A stretch of 64,000 nt of DNA from Aureococcus anophagefferens (GCF_000186865.1 NW_008705585.1:416955-480954), one strand, 5' to 3'; positions 40,083 to 49,873 are shown, numbered from the stretch's first letter. Translations and numbers: made by a program. Notes: a model not told the origin generated them from the sequence alone.

Positions 40083-41768
40083 ATGCGCGCCGCGCCGCTC
40101 CTGCTCCTCGCGGCCTCGGCCGGTGCCTACGAGACCGACGAGCGCGAGGCCTGGGAGTCGCCGACGATGGCGACGCCCGGCGGCATCGCGCGCTTCGCGC
40201 CGCGCACGGCCGACTCGGTCTGCACGGGCATCAGCCAGGCTTTGCCCGCGGCCGAGTGCGCGGCCTGGGCGACGATCTACGACGCCTACGACCTCGGCAA
40301 CCTCAAGCCGCGGTCCTGCGCCGGCGGCCGCACGAACCCCTGCGCGTCCGCGACGTGCGTCGCGTGCACGTGGACGAACAAGAGCTACGCGCGCGTCACG
40401 GGCATCGACCTCGGCGACCGGGGCCTCACGGGCAAGCTGGTGGACGCCTTCGGTGACTTTGAGGAATTGACCTACCTCATGCTCGCGTCCAACGCCCTGA
40501 CGGGCCCGCTGCCGAAGCTGCCCTTCGAGAACTACGAGGACTGCGGCGGATCCAACTACGTGACGACGACGCTCCACGACGCCGAGGGCAACGGCTTCCA
40601 GGCCCAGCTGCTCCACCCGGGCCCGCAGAACGCGGAGAACTCGACGGCCTACCGCGACGCCTGGCCCAAGGGCGAGTGCTGCTACCTCGACTCCGCGGCG
40701 GATTCGGGCGTCTACAACGCGTTCGATTGCCCGCTGCCCGAGGGCGCGGCGGACTACTGCAACGCCGAGTGCGGCAACACGCCGGACCCGCGGCCGTCGA
40801 CGGACGACGAGGGGCCCGGCCCGCCGCCGGGCCCGCCCCACAGCGCGCCGACGCGCGCGCCGCGCGACAACGAGACCGCCTCGCTGCTCGCGGCCGCGAC
40901 GGACACGGACCTCTCGGGCGTGCTCCCGCGCGTGGACCCGGCGCCCCTCGAGGCGCTCCGCGACGGCGCGGACTGCAACGCCGCGTGCACGACGCCGAGC
41001 AACGCGACGTACCCCATCTGCGACGTCGAGACGTCGCTGAATTTCGGCGACGCGGACCTCTGGGCGAAGAACAACATCGCCGCGGCCTACTGCACGGAGC
41101 AGGACCTCGTCGTCTGGAGCAACGGCGAGCCGAACCACGAGGTCTTCCTCGAGGAGATCCCGAAGCCGCCGGGCGCGCCCACGGACCAGTCGTACCCCAT
41201 GGGCGGCGACGGCCAGGGCGTGCTCCGCACGTGGATCCACATGTCCTACGCCTACCGCATCCCGCTCCAGCCCAAGAAGGCGTCGTCCATCACCTACTAC
41301 ACGGGCTTCGGCGCGACGTGGATGGCCGTCAACGGCATGCCCGCGTACCCGGACGACTCGACGTCGGGCACGTCGACGAAGCTCGACCAGCAGCTCGACC
41401 ACTGCAACGAGCACGCGGGCAAGGGCGCCGACGTCCACTACCACGGCAACCCGGGCTGCATGTACAACTCGTCGGTGCCGACGCTCGTCGGCTACGCGGG
41501 CGACGGCTACCCCGTCTACGGGTTGATCGACCCGACGACGGGCAAGAAGCAGACGAACGAGACGGGCCTCGACAAGTGCAACGGCAAGACCATCACCTTC
41601 GCCGACGGGACGAGCACCTACGCCTACTTCAACACGCTCGAGTCGCCCTTCACCGTGACCTGCTGGCAGGGCGACCCCGGGGACAAGTGGTCCAACGGCC
41701 ACCAGTGGAACTACGACAACTCCATGGAGCGCACGGACGGCGACCTCCTCAAGCGCTGCTGCAAGTAG
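40083..41768 (+). CDS. Secreted YHYH-domain protein with leucine-rich segment
   Basis: A 561-residue secreted protein. A signal peptide (MRAAPLLLLAASAGAYE) is followed by a Cys-rich N-terminal region and a single LRR-like block (VTGIDLGDRGLTGKL to LTYLMLASNALTGPLP) of the type found in stramenopile surface proteins. A Pro-rich linker leads to a C-terminal YHYH-type domain: VHYHGNPGCMYN, VGYAGDGYPVYGLID and a Cys/Asn-rich end NGHQWNYDNSMERTDGDL. YHYH domains occur in bacterial and algal extracellular proteins; function is unknown. Many Cys suggest disulfides and extracellular placement. A second YHYH gene lies at 62319-63842. Confidence 0.78.
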   Translation: MRAAPLLLLAASAGAYETDEREAWESPTMATPGGIARFAPRTADSVCTGISQALPAAECAAWATIYDAYDLGNLKPRSCAGGRTNPCASATCVACTWTNKSYARVTGIDLGDRGLTGKLVDAFGDFEELTYLMLASNALTGPLPKLPFENYEDCGGSNYVTTTLHDAEGNGFQAQLLHPGPQNAENSTAYRDAWPKGECCYLDSAADSGVYNAFDCPLPEGAADYCNAECGNTPDPRPSTDDEGPGPPPGPPHSAPTRAPRDNETASLLAAATDTDLSGVLPRVDPAPLEALRDGADCNAACTTPSNATYPICDVETSLNFGDADLWAKNNIAAAYCTEQDLVVWSNGEPNHEVFLEEIPKPPGAPTDQSYPMGGDGQGVLRTWIHMSYAYRIPLQPKKASSITYYTGFGATWMAVNGMPAYPDDSTSGTSTKLDQQLDHCNEHAGKGADVHYHGNPGCMYNSSVPTLVGYAGDGYPVYGLIDPTTGKKQTNETGLDKCNGKTITFADGTSTYAYFNTLESPFTVTCWQGDPGDKWSNGHQWNYDNSMERTDGDLLKRCCK

Positions 41769-41928
41769 GCGCCCCGCCGCGAAGACGCCGCGCGCCCGCC
41801 CGCGCCGTCCGCTATGTTGTCTTTTTTATTGAGCCGGAAGGCGGCGGGGCACAGGGAGGGGAGGGATCGAAACAAAAAGCTGTGGGGTGACATAGCCCGC
41901 CGGCGGCGGGCTATGTCGGGGGTCGCCG

Positions 41929-44900
41929 CTAGGCGATGGCGCAGGAGCCGTTGGACCGGTCCAGCTCGGCCTTCTGGTGCTCGTCGTCGGCCTTCCGCGG
42001 CGGGTTGATGACGAGGCCCGGCGACTCCGGCTCCGGCGGATCGTTGGAGTCGTCGTAGGGCAGCACGGGCATGGAGTGCTTTTTCGTCAACGCCTTGCCG
42101 ATGCGCCGCGGGCTCGGCATCGCGACCAGGCTCCCCCAGGACCGGCTCCGGCGCCGCGGCGTCGCGGACGGCGGCGTCGCCGCGCCGCGCTCCCGGAGGA
42201 GCTTGACGACGGCCGCGTGGTGCCCCTGCTCCGCGTCGCGCAGCGGCGTGCCGTGCCAGCGGTCGACGGCGTCCACGTTCGCGCCGCGGTCGACGAGGAA
42301 GCGGACCGCGTCGACGTGGCCCTCGGCCGCGGCGAGGTGCAGCGCGGTCCGCTTGTCGTAGTCGCCGGCCGTGACGTCCGCGCCGCCGTCGATGAGCTCG
42401 CGGAGCGTCGCCGTGTCGCCGTGGCGCGCGGCCTCGCAGAGCGCGCCGACGGCGTCGGCCGCGGACGACGCGCGCGGCCGCCGGCCCGTCTCCGCGGCGC
42501 CGTGCTTCCGGAGCAGGGCCACGACGGACAGGTGGTTCCCGTCCTCGGCGTCGCGCAGGGGCGTGCCCCGCCAGCGGTCGACGACGTCGATGGCCGCTTT
42601 CTCGTCGATGAGGAACCGCACGGCGTCGGCGTGGCCCTCGGCCGCGGCGAGGTGCAGGGCCGTGCGCTTGTCGTAGTCGCCGCCGTTGACGTCGACGCCC
42701 GACGCGAGGAGCGCGCGGATGCCGCCGACGTCGCCGCGCTTCGCCGCCTCGAGGAGCCTGCCGATGCCGACGGTCGCGTCCTCGAAGTCCTTCGACCGGC
42801 GCCCGCGCGCCGCGCCCCGCTCCACGAGGAACGCGACGACGGACGCGTGGCGGCCGTCCTCGGCGTCCCGCAGGGGCGTGCCGCGCCAGCGGTCGACGGC
42901 GTTGACGTCCGCGCCGCGGTCCACTAAGAACCGCACCGCGTCGAGCTCGCCCTCGGCCGCCGCCAAATGCAGCGCCGTCCGCCGGTCGTAGTCCGCGCCG
43001 TTGACGTCGACGGCCGCGTCGAGCAGGCGCCGCAGCGCGTCCCGGTCGCCGCGCTTCGCCGCCTCGAGGAGCTTGCCGACGTTCGCGACGTCCGCGTCCT
43101 CGGGGACCTCGTCGGCGGCGCCCGCGGCCCGCAGCCGCGCGGCGATGTCCGCGTGGCCCGCGGCGAGCGCCGCCTTCAGGGGCGTGCCGCCGAAGCGGTC
43201 CCGCGCGTTCGCGCGCGCGCCGAAGTGGAGCAGCTTGCCGACGACGTCGCCGTGCCCCGCGGCCGCCGCGACGTGCACCGGCGTCCGGCCCTCGGCGTCC
43301 GCGGCCTCGGGCGGCGCGCCCCGCGCGAGCAGCAGGCCCACCGCGTCCTTGAAGCCGCCCGCCGCCGCCGCGTGGAGCGCGCCGCGGCCCCGCGCGTCCG
43401 CGGCGCCGGGCGCCGCGCCCGCGTCGAGCAGCGCGACGAGCGCGCGGACGTCGCCGGCCTCGGCCGCGACCCGGAGCTGGCGCCCCGTGTCGTCGGGCAC
43501 GTCGTCGTCCCGCGCGCCCTCGGCGCGGAGCAGCGCGCAGACCGCGTCGTGGCCCTCGCGCGCGGCGTCGCCGAGGGGCGTGCCGCCCCAGCGGTCGCGC
43601 GCCGCGACGTCCGCGCCCTCCGAGAGCAGGAACCTGCGTGGAAATCAAACACCGGTTTCGGACGTCCCGACCAAACGTTGAAATTCTCTCGCTCGGCCAA
43701 ATCGGAGTCGATTCGGCTGACTTTTGGACGAATCGATCGCTCTCGTCGAGTTCTCGAAGCAGAGCGAAAGATTTTGGTCCAAATCATTCGATTGCGCGCA
43801 CATTGAAGTCGGGTTGAAGATTTGATTTCCACGCAGGCAGGAACGCGACGACCGCGCCGTGGCCGCGCGCGGCGGCGACGTGCAAGGGCGTGCGCCGGTT
43901 CTCGTCGCCCGCCGCGACGTCGACGCCGCGCGCGGCCATGGCCTTGAGCGCCTCGAGGTCGTCCGCGCGCGCGGCGTCCCGGGCCGAGTCGGGCTCTCTG
44001 AGCGCGGTCCTCGAGTCGCGGTTGAACGCGCGGAAGTCGTCGAAGAGGGGCTTCGCGACGTTCTCCGTCTGCTCCGAGAGCGCGTGGACGCGGCCCATGA
44101 CGTCCGTCGCCGGGTCCGGCAAAAACGGCGGCGTCTCCCGCTTCGCCTCCAGGGACCGCCACGGGACGTCCGCGAAGAACGCGTGGGCCTCGAGCGCCTT
44201 CACGCCCAGGCCCTCGCCGCAGCCGAGGCGGTCCTCGGGCTTCCGCTCCAACAATTTCGCGCAGCAGTCCTTCGCCGCCGCGCCGAGCTTCGCCGACGTC
44301 AGGAACGACGGCGTGCCCGTCTTGATGAGCTCCATGAGGTCCGGGAGGTTCGTCGCGAGGAACGGCGGCCGCCCCGTGAGCATCTCCACGAGCAGGCAGC
44401 CGAGCGTCCACCAGTCGACGGACCGGCCGTAGGGCATCTTCGCCACGACCTCCGGCGCCAGGTAGAGCGGCGTGCCGCAGAACGTCTCCGCCTTGGCCAC
44501 GGACGTGCGGAACGACGCGCGCAGCGCGTTTTCCTTCTTCTCCTCGAGGCCCAGCGTCTTCGCGAGGCCGAAATCCGCGAGCACGACGTAGCCGTCGAGG
44601 CCCAGCAGCACGTTCTCGGGCTTCAGGTCCCGGTAGACGATGCCCTGGCCGTGCAGGTACGAGAACGCGGAAACGAGCTGCGCCGCGTAGAATCGCGCGA
44701 GCGGCTCGCCCAGCACGCCGAGCCGCGTGATCAGCTGGTAGAGATTCCCGCCGCCCACGAAGTTCGTCACGAGATACAGCCGCGTCGCGTCCTGGAAGGC
44801 GTACTGCAGCGTCAGGATGAAGGGGTGGCGCATGGTCTGCAGGATGTGGTTCTCGTCGAGCATGTGTTGCACCGCCGCTTCTCCCGCGTGTAAAAGCCGC

Positions 44901-45307
44901 TCCTTGCGCACGGCCTTGATGGCGTGGAGGCTGCCGCCGTCCCGCTTCTTCGCGAGGACGACCTTGCCGAAGCCGCCCTCGCCGATCTGGGAGAGCACGT
45001 CGAAGTCGTCGAGGCAGGCCTCGGCGCCCGCGCGCCGCGCGCCGACCTGCTCGGACGACAGCCGGAGCTCCTCGAGGAGGTCGTCGTCCTCCGGCACCTG
45101 CTTCGTTAGGCCGCGGTGCGACGCGTCGAGGGACCCGATGGACTCGCTGCGCTGGCGCGACACCTCTTCCGTGCGCGCGCTGTGGACGCTCGTGTCAATC
45201 GGCTTCGATTTTTTTAGTGGGCTGTCGAGGGACGACGTCACCGTAACGACCTCTTCCGCGGCCGCCAGGCCCTCGAGGGTGCCGCAGGACGACGACGTCG
45301 ACTTCAT
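41929..45307 (-). CDS. AGC-type Ser/Thr kinase fused to an ankyrin-repeat array (two exons, one introner)
   Basis: Exons 45307-43845 and 43633-41929 give 1055 residues. The kinase domain has GEGGFGKV at 109-116, the ATP Lys at 131, YRDLKPEN with catalytic Asp227, DFG at 245-247 and a CGTPLYLAPE activation segment, so it should be active; the sequence is closest to the AGC group (PKA/PKG/S6K style), with an AGC-like C-tail (PPFLPDPATDV). From about residue 440 there are roughly fifteen ankyrin repeats, several nearly identical in pattern (DYDKRTALHLAAAEG, DRWRGTPLRDAEDG). One repeat is completed across the introner at 43634-43844. The C-terminus is low-complexity. Cytosolic signalling with ankyrin-mediated substrate binding is the inferred role. 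Confidence 0.88.
43634..43844 (-). mobile_element. Introner intron, family B, antisense orientation (211 bp, GT-AG)
   Basis: Perfect 8-bp duplications GCAGGAAC (plus strand) are at 43626-43633 and 43837-43844. Ends are CTGCGTGGAAATCAA and TTGATTTCCACGCAG. The core CGGCTGACTTTTGGACGAATCGA reads on plus while the gene is on minus. The donor on the gene strand is the GT of GTTCCTGC; removal joins VVAFL to LSEGAD inside an ankyrin repeat. Confidence 0.93.
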
Positions 45308-45563
45308 GCCGCCTCACCGCCGTCGGGGGGGGTGGTGGACGGCCGCCGCCATTACCAGCGCCCGGGGCTGCCAGGGCTCTTGACATAAAACGTTATAATC
45401 GGGAATGTTTGTGGCCGTCAAGGCCCCTGAAGCTGAAGTCAGTGAAGGCGTTGAAGTCGTTCCCAACGGTCGACCCAACGGCACGTCGGTCGGCACTGTC
45501 GGCGGCGAGAACGCGCGACCCTGGCCCGTACGCGTCCCGCCCCCACCGGCCGTAGCGCCGAAC

Positions 45564-48315
45564 TTAGCCGCCCGGGTCCTCCTCGTCGCCGCCGTCGTCG
45601 TCGCTGAGGTCGTCCATGAGCTTGTCGAAGCTCTTCATGGCGTCGGCGAGGGCCTTGAACTCGAGGGTGCCGTCGAGGGCGCGCTTGTGGATGGTCTGGA
45701 ACTCGTCGAAGCCGATGGCGCCCGACCCGTCCGTGTCGACGGCCGTCATCATCTTCTTCAGCTCCGCGTTCGACGGCTCGGAGCCCGTGAGCTGCGAGAG
45801 GAGCTTGCTCAGCTCCGGCGCCTCGATGGAGCCGCTCTTGTCCGCGTCGTACTCGTCGAACTTGGCCCGGAGGGGCCCGCCGTCGCCCGCGGGCCCGCCG
45901 CAGCAGCCGCCGGCGGGCGCGTCCGTCGACTTGGCGATCGCGGCTTGGAGCGCGCCCGACGCGAAGGGCTCGGCCTGGAACGTCGTCTCGTCCAAGATGA
46001 AGGACTGCAGGATGGTCCAGATGGCCATGTCGTACAAGTTGTTGAATGCGTCGACCGTCGCGAAGGCGCAGCAGAACACGAGGAACGTCGGCGCCAGCAC
46101 GCCGTTGAGGTCGTCGGCCCGGTCCGCGACGACGTAGAAGTAGAACGCCGCCGTCGTCCCCAGGGCCACGAACAGCTTCCCGAAGAACAGGACGAAGGCG
46201 GCGACGAGCCCGACGGCGGCGACGCGGCCGCCGTGCGTCGCGATGAGCGCGAACGCGCGGAAGCCCGCGCGGCAGAAGCCGACGCCGTGCAGCGCCGTCT
46301 GGATGTACGCGTTCTTGTTCAGAAACCGCACGCACTTCTCCACGGCCACGAGGCAGGCCGTGACGCAGTCGAGCACGGCCTTGACGACCCTGGAGCCCTC
46401 CGACGGCGCGTTCCGTTTGAGGTATTGGACGATCGCCTGCGCGGTCTTGCAGAGGGCCACCAATAACGCGCCAAATGCCGCCGTGCCCGCGTGTCTTTTA
46501 AACACGGTGACGACGAGCCAGAAGAAGCCCGGCGGCGTGACGACGGCCGCGTCGAGCTTGTTCCGCGAAAAGTACCAGCGCACGACGGCGACGGCGACGA
46601 CGAGCTGCCCGAGCGCCGCGACGAACTCCGAGGTCCAGAACCAGACGAAGAGCAGGTAGAGCGCCGCGTAGTGCTGCTCCCTCGAGTAGGAGAACTCCTT
46701 GTAGGAGATCTGGAGGCCGTTGTACTCCGCGTAGACCGTCTCGATGGACCCCGACGACGCGAGGTAGAGCGCGTACGCGACCCAGACGGCGAGGAAGCAC
46801 AACAGCCCCGCGGCCTGGAGGATCGGCAGCAGCACCAGCGCCGGCATCGTGCCCAGCGCGCGCGCCGCCTCCTTCAGGACGCCGATGGCCAGCGCCACGC
46901 GCTTCCGCAGGAAGCAGAGCGCGCAAAAGTAGAGGCCCGCGCCCGCGAAGAGGAGCGCGGCGACGGCCTTGGCGGCCTTGACCTCGTCCGCGTCGTGGAG
47001 CCGCGGGTCCTCGTCCTGCCAGGCCTTGGCCGTGTGCGCCGTCGCGGCGGCGCAGCCCGCCAGCACGACGAAGACGGCGAGGAGCATGGCCCAGACGACG
47101 ACGAAGAGCAGGCCCGGGATCTGCAGCAGCGCGAGGTAGACGAAGCCGAGCCCGCAGGCCACGCCGAACCCGAAGGCGAGCATGGGCTTCCAGAGCTTGA
47201 ACAGGTCCGCCGCGACTTCCTCGTACAATTCCGAGTCGTCGCCGCTGTCGGCCTGCCCCACGGGCGGCGGCGACGGCGTCGGCGCCGACGAGTCGCAGAA
47301 GCCGCACGCGAAGTCGCACGCGCCCGGCAGCTGGCACTCCGGGCAGAAGAGGCCGTAGCAGTACGAGGCCGCGGACGCCGCGGACGCGTTGACGCCCACG
47401 AGGCCGTCGCAGTAGGCCCGGTCCAACGCTTGCGCGCACGGGACGCTGGCGTTGAACGACGGCGCGGCCGTCGGCGCGCGCGTGCCGTTGAACGGCGACG
47501 GCTTCGACGTCGGGGCCGGAACGGGCGCGGCCGTCGGCGCGAACGACGGCGCGGCGGACGGCGCGGCGCTCGCCGTCGGCGCGAGGAGCAGCGGCGTTGG
47601 CGCGGCGGTCGTCGGCGCCGCCGTCGGGTCGTCCAGGGGCCCCGTCGTCGAAAACGCCGTCGCGTAGTCGGGGACGTCGTCGAAGACGCAGTGCGTCAGG
47701 AACTCCGTCGTCTTCCACCTACCAGATGTGTCGGTGACGATTTCCCTTCGTTTTCACGGTCAAAATCTCTCGAAAATCGTCACGGCCACAGGACGCTGTC
47801 TTCCACAGGAAGTTGCACTCGTACGCGTAGACGCCCGCGACGCCCGCGCGCCAATAGGCGTCGACGTCGCCATCCGCGAGGTAGCCGTCGAGGGCCTCCT
47901 GCGTCTCGTAGTGGCAGAAAAACCGGTCCGCGTCGTCCGCCGACGGGCAGCTCTCGACGCAGACGACGGCGCCCGACGGCAGGTAGTAGGCGTAGGGCAG
48001 CTCGCGGACGTCGTAGAGGCGGTACGCCGCCGTCGCCTTCAGGTAGCTCGTGCGGCCGTCGACGCCGCAGAGGTCGCCGAGGTAGTCCATGCCGTAGACC
48101 AGGCGCCGCGGGTCGCCCGACGGCAGCCGCGGGTTCTTCCAGATGCCCACGACGGCGAAGCCGAGGACCGTCATGCCGCCCCAGGCGGCGACGAGGATCA
48201 GGAGGCAGAGCACGTCCGTGCAGCGGCCGCTGGCGTGGGCGAGCGGGCCGTCGGCGGACATGGCCGCGGCCGACGCCGCGGCCTCCTCCTCCGTCTCCTT
48301 GGCGCAGCAGCCCAT
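45564..48315 (-). CDS. Choline-transporter-like (SLC44/CTL) protein with C-terminal EF-hand pair (two exons)
   Basis: Exons 48315-47807 and 47718-45564 give 887 residues. The start MGCCAKETEEE is followed by a first membrane helix, a large lumenal Cys-containing loop (YGMDYLGDLCGVDG, YLPSGAVVCVESC) and a Thr/Pro/Ala-rich stretch. At least nine more hydrophobic helices follow, with the CTL hallmark region (FWTSEFVAALGQLVVAVAVVRWYF, HAGTAAFGALLVALCK in the translation). CTL proteins move choline or related amines across membranes. The C-terminal 130 residues add two canonical EF-hands (DADKSGSIEAPE and DTDGSGAIGFDE), which suggests Ca control of transport and is unusual for the family. The 88-bp intron between exons has an 8-bp duplication like the introners. 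Confidence 0.88.
47719..47806 (-). mobile_element. Putative miniature introner (88 bp, GT-AG), unrelated to families A and B
   Basis: The octamer TCTTCCAC (GTGGAAGA on the coding strand) is duplicated exactly at 47711-47718 and 47799-47806. Removal of one copy plus the intervening 80 bp joins ECNFL to WKTTEFL in frame. Inside are subterminal inverted repeats, CCGTGACGATTT and AAATCGTCACCG (coding strand). The layout (donor from the duplicated site, acceptor at the insert end) is the same as in the 200-bp introners. Confidence 0.7.
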
Positions 48316-48365
48316 CTCGCGGTGAGAAGCTAGCACATCGTCAACCGACAGGTGGGCAGCCCATG

Positions 48366-48384
48366 TTGACCAAGTTATTGAAGG
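48366..48384 (-). promoter_or_regulatory. 19-bp motif shared with the ankyrin-gene leader
   Basis: CCTTCAATAACTTGGTCAA occurs here on the minus strand, ending 51 bp upstream of the CTL start, and again on the plus strand at 3956-3974, ending 39 bp upstream of the ankyrin gene start. Same orientation relative to the gene and similar distance suggest a promoter or leader element, or a fragment of a repeat. Confidence 0.4.
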
Positions 48385-48553
48385 AGATATTACCTTTTTG
48401 GATGCCATCATGTCATGACATTTCCCTTTCGGACGCTGCCGTGTTGGCTCCCAACACCATTTGCATTCGTCCGCGTTCGACGCAGCCCGTGCGCGGCCCC
48501 GGTTGCATTCCGCGCATCGCAAAGCGACCGTCCCGCCAGCGATCCCACGCGCC

Positions 48554-49063
48554 ATGTTTTTCGGCAGCAAAAAGTCGAGCCCCAAGGCCGAGGCGTCGGC
48601 GTACCCCTGCCGCGACATCCTCACCGCCGTCTTCGGCGACCTCTCGAACGACCAGTCCCTGATCGACGGCAAGGAGCTGAAGATGGTGCGGTTCAGCCTC
48701 ATCGAGAAGCTCGACGCGAACGGCGACGGCATGATCTCGCGCGACGAGTTCGTGGACCGCCTCGAGAAGATCCTCATCCACGCGGGCCCCGAGACCCGCA
48801 CGCAGCTCTCCGGCGAGCTCATCACGCTCGTCGCCCGCGTCCACAAGCTGCGCTTCGAGCGCCACGCGGCCGCGGAGCGCACGCGCGCGATCGAGCGGGA
48901 ACAGCGGGCCGCGGAAGACGCGGCCGCCAAGGGCGGCTGCGGCCTCGTGCGGGGCTACAGCTGCTGCGAACTCAAGGACTGCTGCGAACTGGACGAGGCG
49001 GAGTCGTGCGAACTCGCGACGGTGCACGTGAAGTCGACGGCGCTCGAAGCCGTCGTGGTCTGA
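48554..49063 (+). CDS. Small EF-hand protein with Cys-rich tail
   Basis: A 169-residue protein starting MFFGSKKSSPK. It has one clear EF-hand, helix-DANGDGMISRDE-helix, in the first half, a charged helical middle rich in Ala/Glu/Arg, and an unusual tail with paired Cys-Glu-Leu units (SCCELKDCCELDEAESCEL). A Ca-binding role is supported; the tail could bind metal or be lipid-modified, but this is a guess. The ATG at 48554 is the first in frame (an upstream TTG at 48461 is not used). It is divergent from the CTL/EF-hand transporter with 238 bp between starts, so two Ca-binding genes share one intergenic region. Its 3' end runs into the 27-bp repeat. Confidence 0.75.
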   Translation: MFFGSKKSSPKAEASAYPCRDILTAVFGDLSNDQSLIDGKELKMVRFSLIEKLDANGDGMISRDEFVDRLEKILIHAGPETRTQLSGELITLVARVHKLRFERHAAAERTRAIEREQRAAEDAAAKGGCGLVRGYSCCELKDCCELDEAESCELATVHVKSTALEAVVV

Positions 49064-49083
49064 CGCCCGACGGTCGAGCCGCG

Positions 49084-49190
49084 AGCTAGAGTAAACTCCT
49101 CGGGGACACAAGCTAGAGTAAACTCCTCGGGGACACAAGCTAGAGTAAACTCCTCGAGGACACAAGCTAGAGTAAACTCCTCGAGGACAC
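49084..49190. repeat. Four tandem copies of a 27-bp unit at convergent gene ends
   Basis: The unit AGCTAGAGTAAACTCCTCGG plus GGACACA repeats four times; copies 3 and 4 carry CTCGAGG in place of CTCGGGG. On the minus strand each unit reads V-S-S-R/P-S/R-L-L and TAG, and the copy next to the gene at 49167-49815 encodes its last codons and stop. The other three copies are downstream of that stop. Confidence 0.92.
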
Positions 49191-49815
49191 GCCGCGGACG
49201 GACCCCCGTCGCAGGGCGCCGGGGATGACGTTCGACGTCTGCCGCGAGGCCGCGCCCGCGGAGTTTGCGAGGGGCCCGAAGAAGGGCCGCTTCGTCGTCT
49301 GCGCGCCGAAGTGGCACCGCGGGTACTGCTGGCGGGTGTGCTTCTCCTCCATGAAGACGGGGTTGATGCCGCCGGAGCAGGGCCAGTCCATCTGCCGCGC
49401 GCGGTGGCGGTTGAGCCGCGCGATCTGCTTCTCGTTCCACGACGCCTTGCGGCCTACGAGTTTGACATGTGTCGAGGGACGCGAAAGTAACGGACGCGGG
49501 CCGCGGAGCACTGAAGACGTGGCTCGTCGACTGGCGCTTCTTCGTCGAGACGAGCTCGGGGTTGATGTTGTGCGTCGAGTAGCGCGCGGGGCCCGGCGAC
49601 TCCGTCGTCTTGAGCCTCGTCCGCGCGCGGCACCGCCGCGTGCCAAAGTCCGTCCCCGCCGGGCCGTAGAAGCTGAACTGGGGGCCCGACTCGTGGCGCG
49701 CCTCGACCTGGCTCCCGAGGAGGCTGCGCACGGAGCTCGGGAACGGCAGCAGCGAGCTCGCCTCGAAGCCCGGGGGGCGCTCCTCCTCCTCCTTCATGGA
49801 CCGCCGCGTCGACAT
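49167..49815 (-). CDS. Unknown protein with a SHIPPO/STOP-like motif (two exons)
   Basis: Exons 49815-49511 and 49452-49167 give 196 residues; the 58-bp intron (49453-49510) has GT-AG ends and acceptor CTCGTAG. The N-terminal part contains SPGPARYSTHNINPEL, similar to the Pro-Gly-Pro-x-x-Tyr repeats of SHIPPO/ODF3-type microtubule-associated proteins of the axoneme. The exon 2 part has RKASWNEKQIARLNRHRAR and FMEEKHTRQQYPRCHFG and is otherwise unrecognised. The stop codon lies inside the 27-bp tandem array. With dynein and CCDC96-like genes in the window a ciliary function is possible, but a single motif is weak evidence. Confidence 0.6.
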
Positions 49816-49843
49816 CTGTTTCGGTCGCTCTGTGCGCTACGCT

Positions 49844-49873
49844 CACACACACACCGCACACACACACACACAC
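49844..49873 (+). repeat. CA-dinucleotide microsatellite
   Basis: An interrupted (CA)n tract of about 30 bp lies just upstream of the gene at 49167-49815. Confidence 0.9.

Noticed and set aside
38237..40456. A 739-codon plus-strand frame beginning in the minisatellite
   Set aside because: Its first part is the 11-bp repeat read in one of three equally open frames and the rest is antisense to the metallophosphoesterase.
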